Positions 55,544 through 64,000 of a DNA stretch of 64,000 nt are shown here, in pieces (the first letter of the stretch is position 1; every line of letters begins with the position of its first letter). Source of the DNA: Chondrus crispus (lineage: Eukaryota; Rhodophyta; Florideophyceae; Gigartinales; Gigartinaceae). The stretch is taken from the NCBI RefSeq assembly GCF_000350225.1, contig NW_005179062.1:47634-111633 (forward strand), read 5' to 3'. Position numbers and translations under genes: made by a program. The notes beneath the pieces are model-generated. The model saw only the letters and a program-made list of their open reading frames with translations. It had not been told where the DNA came from and made no database searches.

Positions 55544-57199
55544 ATGAGAATATCGACAACGTCCGCGCTCGCTCGTGTACGTGTCCTGTGTCCTTCAACT
55601 CAATCCCGGCGCAACTGCATTCTTTTCCTAGCCGCTGCAACTATCCTACTGGCAATATTCCCGATTGCCCGAGAGTTGCGCCCATCCACTCAGCCAGCTG
55701 ACTCGTGCCACCTCATCGGCATCAACCCCGCCGCGAAAGAGCTCTGGCAATTTAGCACCCGCTCTCTCTGCCTCTCCTCCTCCATTTGTCTCAACGCTGG
55801 GTATCCGGGCGGTGCACTCTACCACGCTTCAAGCCTCTCTTCGACCAAGTGTCACGTCGATAACCAGGACTTCTCCGCAACCAACGTCAAGTGGCCCTCA
55901 CTTCTTAATTCCACACAGCACACATGCAGCGATTTCCAATACGGTTTCGTATATTGTGCTCATGGGACTGACTTGCGCCGTGCCCTTCCAGTCTGTCCCA
56001 AAGTGCGGCCCTTGTCCATATCAGTCCTTCAAACAGCGAGATGGTACGAGGACATATCTATTCTTATTCCTGATTATGCCTATAGCCGGAACATGTATCA
56101 TTTTGCGAATCCAGTCTTGGACTTGGTCCGTGTGGTTGAACATTTGGAGGTATTGCTGGACCGCTGGGGCAAAGAGAATGTTCGCGGCCCGGGTGGTCTA
56201 CCGTATTTCAAGTCAAGAACTGCTCGAGTGAAGCAACTGCGCCTTTTTTTCCAAGGATCAAAAAGCATCCCTCTAGCGCACCGATGGAAAAGGGAATTCA
56301 TGCTCATGTTGATCCAAGACCGAATGGAGCAGAGGGGATTGAACGTGACCTTGTATTTTCTCCCGGATATCGATGATCAATCTGGGCATCTTTGCTTTCG
56401 AAATGCCTTGATCATGGGACGAAGGGGCCACTATGATGTGTGGCCATTTCCTAATTCAACCGAAGTACCTCTTGATGGGTTTTCAGTGCCTGAAGAGGCT
56501 GTGTCGCTAAAGCGAACAGTCTATAAAAACTTGGACATCCGAACTCGTCTACCAAGTGCTCATCACCAACAAGCAAAAACCGCGGTATCTGAAGTCCCTC
56601 CACTTACTGTTGCATACGCGAAGAGAGAAGGGAAACCATCTTCCGACGGGCATTATAAAGCCGGAGCTATGCGGAAATTTTTTGACGACGATGAAAAATG
56701 GTTCGCCGACATGCTGAAGAACGAAACAGATGCAGCAGGCGCAAAGCTTGTAGTCATATCAGCGTCGTCGGCTCAGAACTTGACGACGCAGGTGAAAGAC
56801 ATTTTCCAAGCCGGTTTCATAGTTGGAATCCATGGTGCGAATCTGGTGAATTCCATGTTCATGCTACCGTTTGGTGTGTTAATGGAAATATTCCCGAATT
56901 CTGTCGATCACAAATGTTATATGGCGGGATCCAATTCCGGGCTTAAGTACTTGAGCTTCGAAGCAAGTGAGCAAGCAGGCGTTGTTGAAAGCGGGTGTTA
57001 CTACAAAGACTCATTCTGTAAGAGCGATCCTCGACAGAGGCGAGTCAAGCTTGGAGCAATCGCAGATCGCACAATGGTTCGAGAATTGTTCAAAGAAGGC
57101 ATACAGCATTTACTGCAGCTTCGGAGAAGGTTTCCGGATGGGATTCCAGTAAGATACAATCGCGGTACCATGTATTTCGAAATTAAGGAGTCGGTGTGA
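55544..57199 (+). CDS. GT61-family glycosyltransferase, type II membrane protein
   Basis: The 551-residue protein starts at the first in-frame ATG (MRISTTSALARV). A basic N-terminus is followed by one membrane anchor (about 25-42) and a luminal catalytic domain. The GT61 signature is in the C-terminal half: ADMLKNETDAAG...VISASSAQNL, then GFIVGIHGANLVNSMFMLPFGVLMEIFP (about 425-451). GT61 enzymes transfer xylose, arabinose or GlcNAc to glycans in the Golgi or ER (plant XylT and XAT, animal EOGT). Donor and acceptor are unknown here; in a red alga cell-wall or matrix glycans are possible. No intron. Confidence 0.88.
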   Translation: MRISTTSALARVRVLCPSTQSRRNCILFLAAATILLAIFPIARELRPSTQPADSCHLIGINPAAKELWQFSTRSLCLSSSICLNAGYPGGALYHASSLSSTKCHVDNQDFSATNVKWPSLLNSTQHTCSDFQYGFVYCAHGTDLRRALPVCPKVRPLSISVLQTARWYEDISILIPDYAYSRNMYHFANPVLDLVRVVEHLEVLLDRWGKENVRGPGGLPYFKSRTARVKQLRLFFQGSKSIPLAHRWKREFMLMLIQDRMEQRGLNVTLYFLPDIDDQSGHLCFRNALIMGRRGHYDVWPFPNSTEVPLDGFSVPEEAVSLKRTVYKNLDIRTRLPSAHHQQAKTAVSEVPPLTVAYAKREGKPSSDGHYKAGAMRKFFDDDEKWFADMLKNETDAAGAKLVVISASSAQNLTTQVKDIFQAGFIVGIHGANLVNSMFMLPFGVLMEIFPNSVDHKCYMAGSNSGLKYLSFEASEQAGVVESGCYYKDSFCKSDPRQRRVKLGAIADRTMVRELFKEGIQHLLQLRRRFPDGIPVRYNRGTMYFEIKESV

Positions 57200-57857
57200 T
57201 GTGTGAATGTGTGACGATTGCTGTGGGGTTGGATCTGTTCTAAAACCTAAGACATATGTGCACAGTGAGCTCTCGAACATATAGCACTATATGAGGACAT
57301 TTCCGAAACCTCTAATTGCGCAATCCAACATGTCCACTATACAGCACCAACGGTACCCTTGGGTGCCGCAAAGTGCTACGTGCTGTTGAGACTGCGTTTG
57401 ATTCGTTCTTAACGCAAAGCCTATCGTCACGAGCCTAAATTCAGAGTGCCCTCCATTAGTACTGTAGGACACTGCTAGCAACATTCATGTACATACTGTA
57501 CATCACAAGTCTTGTTGAACAGAAATGGGAAATATCTGGATTGGGCAGTGATACAGTCCGGACTGCCTCTCCCTTGACGTGAAAAATTGGCGTCGTCTTT
57601 GACAGGTGCTGCACTCCAAATGTTTAGTGATGTTGCTCCAGGTATTCTATGTAAGGGCAATACCCAGGTAAAGGGCAACGTATGAAGAAAATAGCTAGAC
57701 AAAAATAAGAACTCGTCAAGTACACTTCAAAAAGATACATAAAATGTTCGCGGAAACAGAATGAAAGGCCTGCAAGCCAGCAGAACAGCTCGAAGATGGA
57801 AGAAGGGTGCTCACGCATGAAGATGTAACTACACACCGAAAAAAGAACACAGGCAAT
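57200..57857. other. Intergenic region between convergent genes
   Basis: About 660 bases, no supported gene or repeat. Confidence 0.5.
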
Positions 57858-58247
57858 TTAAAACATTGGTGATGCCTCAGCCACGGGTTCCGGTGTAGTA
57901 AACAATTCCGGGAAGCATGTTCGAACGGATTGGAGGGAGAACTTGACACACTTTGTATTTCCCGGTTCACCAAAGCAGCGATTCGAGCGACAGGAGCGGC
58001 GTGTTGTGCATGGTGCACATTCCCTCTGGAAGCAGGGGTCTCTGTCCACCCTCTGCATTGAGGTGATGCACTTTCTCTTGTAGCACACACCGATTTCACA
58101 CTGCCAGTGGAAATAGCAAGACTCGCACTGTTGCTTGTTGAGAGTAGGATTTCGAATCACGAATGGCAATCCCAAAAAGTTGCCGTGGGAGAATCCCATA
58201 AGGGCAACAAGGACGAGAAGGGAAGCAAAACAGCGAGAGGAAGACAT
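57858..58247 (-). CDS. Small secreted cysteine-rich protein
   Basis: The 129-residue protein starts at MSSSRCFASLL with a clear signal peptide (about 1-22, cleavage near FSHG). The mature part has 12 cysteines, enough for six disulfides, in two similar halves: C-x2-C-x5-C-x4-C-x4-C and C-x2-C-x5-C-x4-C-x8-C. This indicates an internal duplication. The C-terminal tail is short and acidic. I do not recognise the family; extracellular matrix, adhesion or defence roles are all possible. The frame is open upstream without an ATG. Confidence 0.7.
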   Translation of the reverse strand: MSSSRCFASLLVLVALMGFSHGNFLGLPFVIRNPTLNKQQCESCYFHWQCEIGVCYKRKCITSMQRVDRDPCFQRECAPCTTRRSCRSNRCFGEPGNTKCVKFSLQSVRTCFPELFTTPEPVAEASPMF

Positions 58248-60620
58248 TTCTTTGGAAGGATTAGGTTTGGTCCGAGATGAAGTGGGTGCGGTGAATTCGA
58301 GTTTTGGTGCTTTCAAAATTGGAAAAGACGGGAGTGAAAGGCTGCAGAAACTATGCGAGCTCTAGATGTGCAAGCGAGCGCGCACATGACTGCAACCCTT
58401 TATATTGTGCGAGAATGTCTTATATTTCTGTACCGTACGCACAACTTCTCCCGTATGCACGCTTCATGATCTAGACGACGACTATGGGGGCACAGCATGC
58501 CCTTCTCATGATACATAAAAGCCCCATAGAATGGTTTGGCAGATGGCAGATGACAGTTCGGTTTGTCGGGCGTATGGCAATCTCCCTTGGGGATTGGACG
58601 AGAACAACACACTGTGCTTTTGGTTCGTGGCATTGCGTTTTTTCACGCGCCGCTGCTTTTCTGTACACGCAAAGAGCTACTGCTGGGGAGCTCTGCGTGT
58701 AAGGCATGAACGCCGCCACGCGCTGTGCGCTCTCCTTGTGACTTTCCATGGGTGGTTTCTTCAAGCATGGAATAACGAGTGGTCTACCTCTTGAAAGATG
58801 AAAAAGCTGTCCGCTCTACTAGAGCCAAGTGGTCATCCCGCGGCACGTCTCGATCAGTTGTTATTTTCTACGTTTTCCATGCGCGACAAAACCTTCAATT
58901 CCAAAAACATGACACTACTGTATGTCACTCTTGACAGCAAAGTGACACCATTCCCCTCTTTTGTCAGCTGTTACCCATGGCTCTTCCTCAGCAGCCACAT
59001 GACGCCGTCCTGGCTGCCCAACTCGTAGATATGTGTTAGTCAGAGGTCCTGTCGTTGCGAACTCAGAATTAATTAGAAGGTAGGCCCACTCTTCGAATGA
59101 TTGCTCACCCGTGATCGTCAAGTCAATACTGGATATGGCGTAGACTTGATAATTCTGGACTGTAAGTTATTTCAGCAGAAGGCTTGAGACTCTACAATAC
59201 ACCCACTGGTGAGGGAAGGGTAGTTTTTGTCTGGATGTAAATTTCAAGCTTCTCACCCACCACAGTCCCCAAGTCCTCGCTATCGCGTCCTGCATGTGTG
59301 CACGTGGTTTCTATTACAGTCCAGGAGTTGCGATGCGCTTCATTCAAAATCTAGTGGGGAGGGGGCCCCACAACATGTAAGCACCCATGGTCATCATGCA
59401 AGAATGAATTATATTGAATTTCTGGTTTCGGGGAAGAGGTAGAAGGATTTGTCCAGGAGGCACTCCTTGTCTTTGCAATTATTAAGTTCTCAGGTTCAGA
59501 AACAATGTTTGCCTTCTGCCTGGATGGAACCAAATCACAAGCCTTCATCTGTGCACTGATTGTACCCTGGGCATTGGGTACCAACGCAATTGCTTTACTT
59601 TAACATGGAAAGGTATATAGAGGGCAGTCTCTGTGCCTCTACGGTAACAGGGAGGACATCCTCTCCGCGCACAGTTTATCTCGTGTCTGGTGGACATGAT
59701 ATTGTACAGTACTGTACTGCAGTCATCAGTGAACGTGAGTCACTACCGCACAGTACATACAGAACTTTATGAACGGACCACTTCTCAAGGGATCCTTACG
59801 TGTCACTTGACGTTCAACGAGCAAACGTAATGGTTTTATGCAAGGGTTTCAGGGGTGCCGGGATTCCGCAATGGTATTGCGGGGAAGGTAAAACTTCTCT
59901 TAGTACTTTCTCATGCAGGAGAGCATCTGTTCTCCTCTCGAGCTTTCTACCTTCTTCGCGTTTGCTTTGGTTGCAATGGTTATAAGCAGTTCTGTAGAAT
60001 TACAACACGCGATGCGATTGCATTCCACTAAATGTTGAGCCTCTACCGCTAGAACAACAATTAGAGAGAAGTTATCGAATACTTGCGACGAGTACTTATT
60101 CTTGGCCTCAGTTGTGATGCACACCCTGCTGTCAATTCTGACGGCACAAACGCCGCCATCAGCACTTTCGCTTGGAATATTCGCCATCACAGATAGAGAG
60201 TGAGGTCATACGGTGGAAAGAGATGCAATTCGATCCCAACCCCTCTTGCTGGCGATGCAGCTCAATTCATTGACAGCCACTACTTTGGACGCTTTTTTCG
60301 GAAGCTGAATTTGCGTCAATTACGACCTTTTTTGGATCTTCGAGACCGGTTCGTAAAATGAGTTCAACCGAGTATTGGCCCGGGAGTACTGTTAGAACTG
60401 GATTCTGAGCGCTGGACTCATCTGGTATAACAGAAATTGGGAGGCGTTTGTGTTTTGGAATCCTCAGAGATGAAGATTTCAATAAAAGAATGGAGTTGGA
60501 CCCAAAGCGTAGTTTTCATTGGTTTACCGGGTACCAAGTATAGCACCCTGTACAGTACTCTTAGTGCAGATGCCATAATGAGTTCTGTTGGCACATGCGT
60601 AAGCCGCATGTGACTTCTTT

Positions 60621-60677
60621 TCAAATAGTGATGAGAAGTCCAGACTTTTCTTGTCTGGACTTCTCATCACTATTTGA
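60621..60677. repeat. Perfect hairpin, 25-base arms, 7-base loop
   Basis: TCAAATAGTGATGAGAAGTC plus CAGAC is followed by TTTTCTT and the exact reverse complement of the arm. No mismatches. Confidence 0.95.
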
Positions 60678-61762
60678 TCCCCTCACCACAGGAGTAAAAA
60701 AATCCGACTGCGCTTTGAAAACCACGTCTATTTCTGGCTTCAAAGGTGACCTGATTTGCACAATCTGGGTCCTGGCGGAGGCGATGGCTTTGGAGAATCT
60801 CTTTTCTCGAATGCATGCTTTGTCTGTCACAACGAAGGGGGTCCAATTGGGGTTTGTGCAATACGTTGCAAAGGAGAAACAAGAAAAGGATTGCTCCTGT
60901 ATTGTAGCTTTTCTTGGCGCTACTTGGTGCCAGCATCATTGCTCGTAGAAAAGATAGGCCACCAACTTTAGTGAATTCGCAGATCCACTTCTTCGGAATG
61001 ATAAAGGCTATTAGTACAACTTCTTTCGCTGCCATGCTCTGTATATATTTCTGTCCATGGTTCATGCCCCTGTCTAACAAATGCACCTACAAGAGTAGGT
61101 CTTGGTACGCGCTATCATGAGGGATTTTTAATTCGATAAAGGCAGACCCCATTTTTGCAAACGGAATATTAAAGTCCTCCTTCATAATTTCGGTTTCGCG
61201 CCGGATCTCGCAGACGAGAGAGTTCAGTACTCCCTGATACAGCTCCAAAAGGTACTCGACACGAAACAGAATCACAAAGGACTTCGGAAATTCTTTGTAT
61301 GGCGGGTAGACATACAGCGACAATTTTTCTTCACACAGTCGTGTCTGACCCTAGAACGAGATATTTACTCCATGTCCATAGAAATGCTTATCATTTCTTA
61401 GGAAGAGAAACCTTTTTTTCCTTGTCGCAAAGAAGATGCCGTTTTCTTTATCAGAAAAGATTTTGATCAAACCCCACACCCTGATGATGAAGCATAGAAA
61501 AGAAGTTTGTGAGGCTTGATTGATGTTTTGGTTTTTCGCACTGGTTTTTAGTTGTAATTTCAAAGTTTTTGTTGTTCCGCGAATGCTTCCAAGTGGGAGC
61601 ATAGCAGCTGTAAAAAAGGGCAAGGAAGGGTGGAGGCACCCGGAAGTCCCGGAAGGGGAGAGAGGGTAGAGAACAACCCGAACACTCCACCAACAAAGTC
61701 TCCTTCACAATACTGTACTATTTTCGAACGAATTACGAGGCTCGGATAGATATTGTATGCCC

Positions 61763-61823
61763 ACGTGAGACTTCAAATATACATTCCTGGTAAACTCAGA
61801 AATATATATTTGAGGTCTCACGT
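61763..61823. repeat. Hairpin, 19-base arms with one mismatch
   Basis: ACGTGAGACTTCAAATATA and TATATTTGAGGTCTCACGT are separated by 23 bases. The size is like a small-RNA precursor or a tiny fold-back element; no further evidence. Confidence 0.8.
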
Positions 61824-62740
61824 TGCCCCCGTTTTCAGGCAACTGTACAATGGATAAATATCACTTCACCAAAGTGCGGTATGGGGCAATGGTAACGAAA
61901 AAAAGACCCCACAATAATAACCGTATCACCCCGTCACAATGCTCTGGGCAACTGAAAGAAGGCATGGCAAGCATGACTCCCGAAAGGTACGTTTGTAAAA
62001 GCGGGTTTGTTAGTTGTTGGACATTTCGGAAAAATTCGTCGTCTGCGAGAGATTGAGACTCAAGGAAAGCGATTCATCTGCAATGCCCGAGGCCTCCTTC
62101 TGTCCCTCCGGGCCCCATGTGATAGTACTTTGTACGCAAAACCGTGTGCGCGCAGCAGTTTTACTGTCGTGCTGCATCGTGTAGTAGACGTGCGATCCAC
62201 TACGCCAGTCTTGCGACTATGCCACGTCTGCAGACATGACCCCTCGTGCCTGAGGGATCTCTTTGGTTGACAGCAGTATACAGTAGGGGGCTATGGTCGA
62301 CCATCCTCACTGGGAATGATGCAGTTAGAGGCGACATTTTTATATCACAAGGACGATCGTTGTGTCCCACTATCTGGTCTGGCTCCACGAGCGTTCTTAA
62401 CGGATTTAGCTCGTTCAGCAGCATGCAGATTTTCGACCCTTCATGAGAGCGGTTTTCTGATAAACAGGGGCAATCGTAGATGGAAGAGTTTTGTTAGCAA
62501 TGTACGGAATAAGCATTGAACAGAATAGGCGTGCACACTCAATGGTTTGGTACAGGAAGCTAGAACATCTGACTCGAAGCAAGCAGGCAGAGTCAACTAT
62601 TGCGTGCGTGATTATCTTGAAGCTTTGTTCAGTACTCGTAATCTATCAAATGCACAGCAAGAATATAGGCAGCACAAAGGGCAAGCAGGTTACCCACACA
62701 TGATGACTCACAAATGCTCGATGACGCAATGCAGCGGCAG

Positions 62741-63283
62741 CTACCAACCCCAGTCCGACGAACTACCGCTGCTGCTAGAATCGGTATCCGATCTATTCCC
62801 GCCACCGCCGGAGGCCCCGGCGCCACCATGTCCGCCTCTCCCCCCTCCATGGCCGCCGCGGTGGGCGGGGCCACCATGTGCGCCTCCGCGGCCACCTCCG
62901 CGGCCACCTCCGCGGCCACCCCTATGGGCGCCTCTCCTGGCGCGTCCGCCTCTACGCCTCCTGCCCCTCCTGCCCAGGGCTGCGCCGACCATCTTCTCGG
63001 GGTCGCCGAACTTGTTGGGGTTTTTGATGAACATGTTTGCGAGCCTGTTGACGGCGGCGTTGGACGAGCTTCCGCCGCCGCGGCCGTGGCCGCGGCGCGC
63101 GGCGTGGGCGCCCGCGGCGTGGGCGTAGCGGCGGTACTTCTGCTGGGACTTGTGCTTGCCGTTGCCGCCGCCCGCGTACTTAACGGCCTTGCCCAGCAGG
63201 AAGCCAAGGTCGCGGTCGGAGGTGTCGCCTTGGTCGCGCGCTAGCGAAAGCAGGTCGCTCGCGGAGAGGTCGTCGTCGGACAT
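62741..63283 (-). CDS. Glycine/arginine-rich protein with RGG-like repeats
   Basis: The 180-residue protein starts MSDDDLSASDLLSLARDQ. An N-terminal acidic helical part (DRDLGFLLGKAVKYAG) is followed by a basic, His/Gly-rich middle. A folded-looking patch (SSNAAVNRLANMFIKNPNKFGDPEKMVGAAL) and a long Gly-Arg-His repeat of GGRGGGRGGG type (about 105-160) follow, and it ends in an acidic Ser tail (SDTDSSSSGSSSDWGW). RGG-type tails usually bind RNA or drive condensation, but there is no RRM. The first ATG in frame with the acidic start was chosen; a TATATA lies about 100 bases upstream (63384-63390). The long Gly-rich frame could be over-predicted. Confidence 0.55.
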   Translation of the reverse strand: MSDDDLSASDLLSLARDQGDTSDRDLGFLLGKAVKYAGGGNGKHKSQQKYRRYAHAAGAHAARRGHGRGGGSSSNAAVNRLANMFIKNPNKFGDPEKMVGAALGRRGRRRRGGRARRGAHRGGRGGGRGGGRGGAHGGPAHRGGHGGGRGGHGGAGASGGGGNRSDTDSSSSGSSSDWGW

Positions 63284-64000
63284 GGTGGCGGGGCGTGGCG
63301 GCGCGGCGTGCAAATGGGTGGGAGGGACTCTGCGGGGCGGCACGGAGGTGGGCGGGTGGATGGTGGTGGACGAGGATGGCGGTTATATATAGACAGGTTG
63401 GTGTGTTGCTGCTCCAGGGGCCAGGTGGCGGAGTGATTCTATCTCGCGGGGCTGGTGATGGAGATATTTTTACAAGCTACAGTACAGCGCGACGCAGTAC
63501 CAAGGGTACAGCACGTAGCGCAACGGAGACACGTGGTGTTGAGTCGAAACTGTGGACTACCCTTCGGTAGTCAAATAGATGTGCGCGGTGGGGTTGCTCT
63601 TATTAGAGTAAGAGGATGCTCGACTGAGAGAGGGTGAGAGGGTGGCGCGAGATACCAAGGGTACAGTACTGGGCGATGAAGCAGTCAGAAGAGCCGCCGC
63701 AGAGCAAAGCCCTGCGCAGCAGCTCGAGGGCAGGCGGGATTCGGTCGAATCCTACCGTTGCCGCCCGATTCGTCCGTGGTGTGTCGAAGCAGATATGGGC
63801 GGACGTGTCTTGCATCCCGGCTTGTCCTATGTCACCGTGACGAGAACCTCATCCTCTCATGCCCGCCTGCTTCTTTTTGGGAAACTTGCGGTTGTTGAAA
63901 GCGGCTCTAGATGATGGCTCACTCGTAGCCTCCCCCCCCTGACGAGAACCCCCCCTGCGTGTACACTAATCATCGGGCCTCGTCCGGGTGTAAGCTCCAT
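63284..64000. other. Upstream flank to window end
   Basis: Presumed promoter of the Gly/Arg-rich gene, then no supported gene. The block TACCAAGGGTACAG occurs twice (about 63500 and 63654). Confidence 0.5.

Larger units (their letters stand above)
58248..62740. other. Gene-free region of about 4.5 kb
   Basis: I see no supported gene. Open stretches are short, low in complexity or present on both strands. The minus-strand frame from 61323 to 60670 is open apart from one TGA, but shows no known motif. Two strong hairpins lie here (60621-60677 and 61763-61823). Confidence 0.5.

Noticed and set aside
60670-61323. Minus-strand frame of about 215 codons with one TGA
   Set aside because: No recognisable motif, and the opposite strand is also open over much of it, so it is probably chance.
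62547-63244. Long plus-strand frames opposite the Gly/Arg-rich gene
   Set aside because: Pro- and Ala-rich shadows of the GGN/CGN codon repeats on the other strand.
1-64000. tRNA or rRNA genes
   Set aside because: I looked for T-loop and cloverleaf signatures by eye and found none convincing; a tRNAscan run would be decisive.

Overview
The window looks like nuclear DNA of a photosynthetic eukaryote, most likely a red alga of the florideophyte (Chondrus-like) type. This is inferred from compact genes with almost no introns, a homologue of the plastid phytyl-phosphate kinase VTE6, a plastid-type membrane protein, and dense, decayed transposable elements between ordinary eukaryotic genes (anoctamin, PEN-2, ELO elongase, VPS52, GT61). 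No bacterial operon or organellar signature is visible. Only two introns can be supported; their donors read GTTCGT and GTACGT.

Layout. 1-8619: the 3' part of a large Ty3/gypsy element (element 1, + strand) with a decayed pol, a 4.4-kb module holding two antisense reading frames, and a 715-bp 3' LTR. It ends inside a Myb/SANT-like gene, whose truncated remnant lies at 8620-9061 (-). 10763-12067: a frameshifted DDE transposase. 13470-18424: a Helitron Rep-helicase with one frameshift. 19745-24522: host genes (anoctamin, VTE6-like, spliced PEN-2). 24900-28560: a PIF/Harbinger-type element with a Myb-like gene and a transposase carrying one stop, followed by an 86-bp tandem repeat. 29790-33480: two arrays of short palindromic repeats bracketing an unrecognised, frameshifted gene. 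33660-34600: the C-terminal part of a UPF1-like helicase, joined to element 2 (34610-37165, - strand gypsy: gag, PBS, 5' LTR). 37205-44526: element 3 (+ strand gypsy: truncated gag, pol, chromodomain, 3' LTR). 44661-64000: mostly host genes: an unknown protein, a plastid-type membrane protein, ELO, VPS52, a spliced acidic protein, GT61, a secreted cysteine-rich protein and a glycine/arginine-rich protein, with about 4.5 kb of gene-free DNA before the last.

How it fits together. The host genes act in separate housekeeping systems: lipid scrambling or ion conductance, tocopherol/phytol salvage, gamma-secretase, fatty-acid elongation, endosome-to-Golgi tethering and glycosylation. They do not form a pathway. 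The most unusual signals are in the mobile DNA: an antisense coding module between two copies of a stem-loop plus polypurine tract in element 1; frameshifts that coincide exactly with perfect short palindromes, as expected of fold-back templated insertions; and paired palindromic arrays around an orphan gene.
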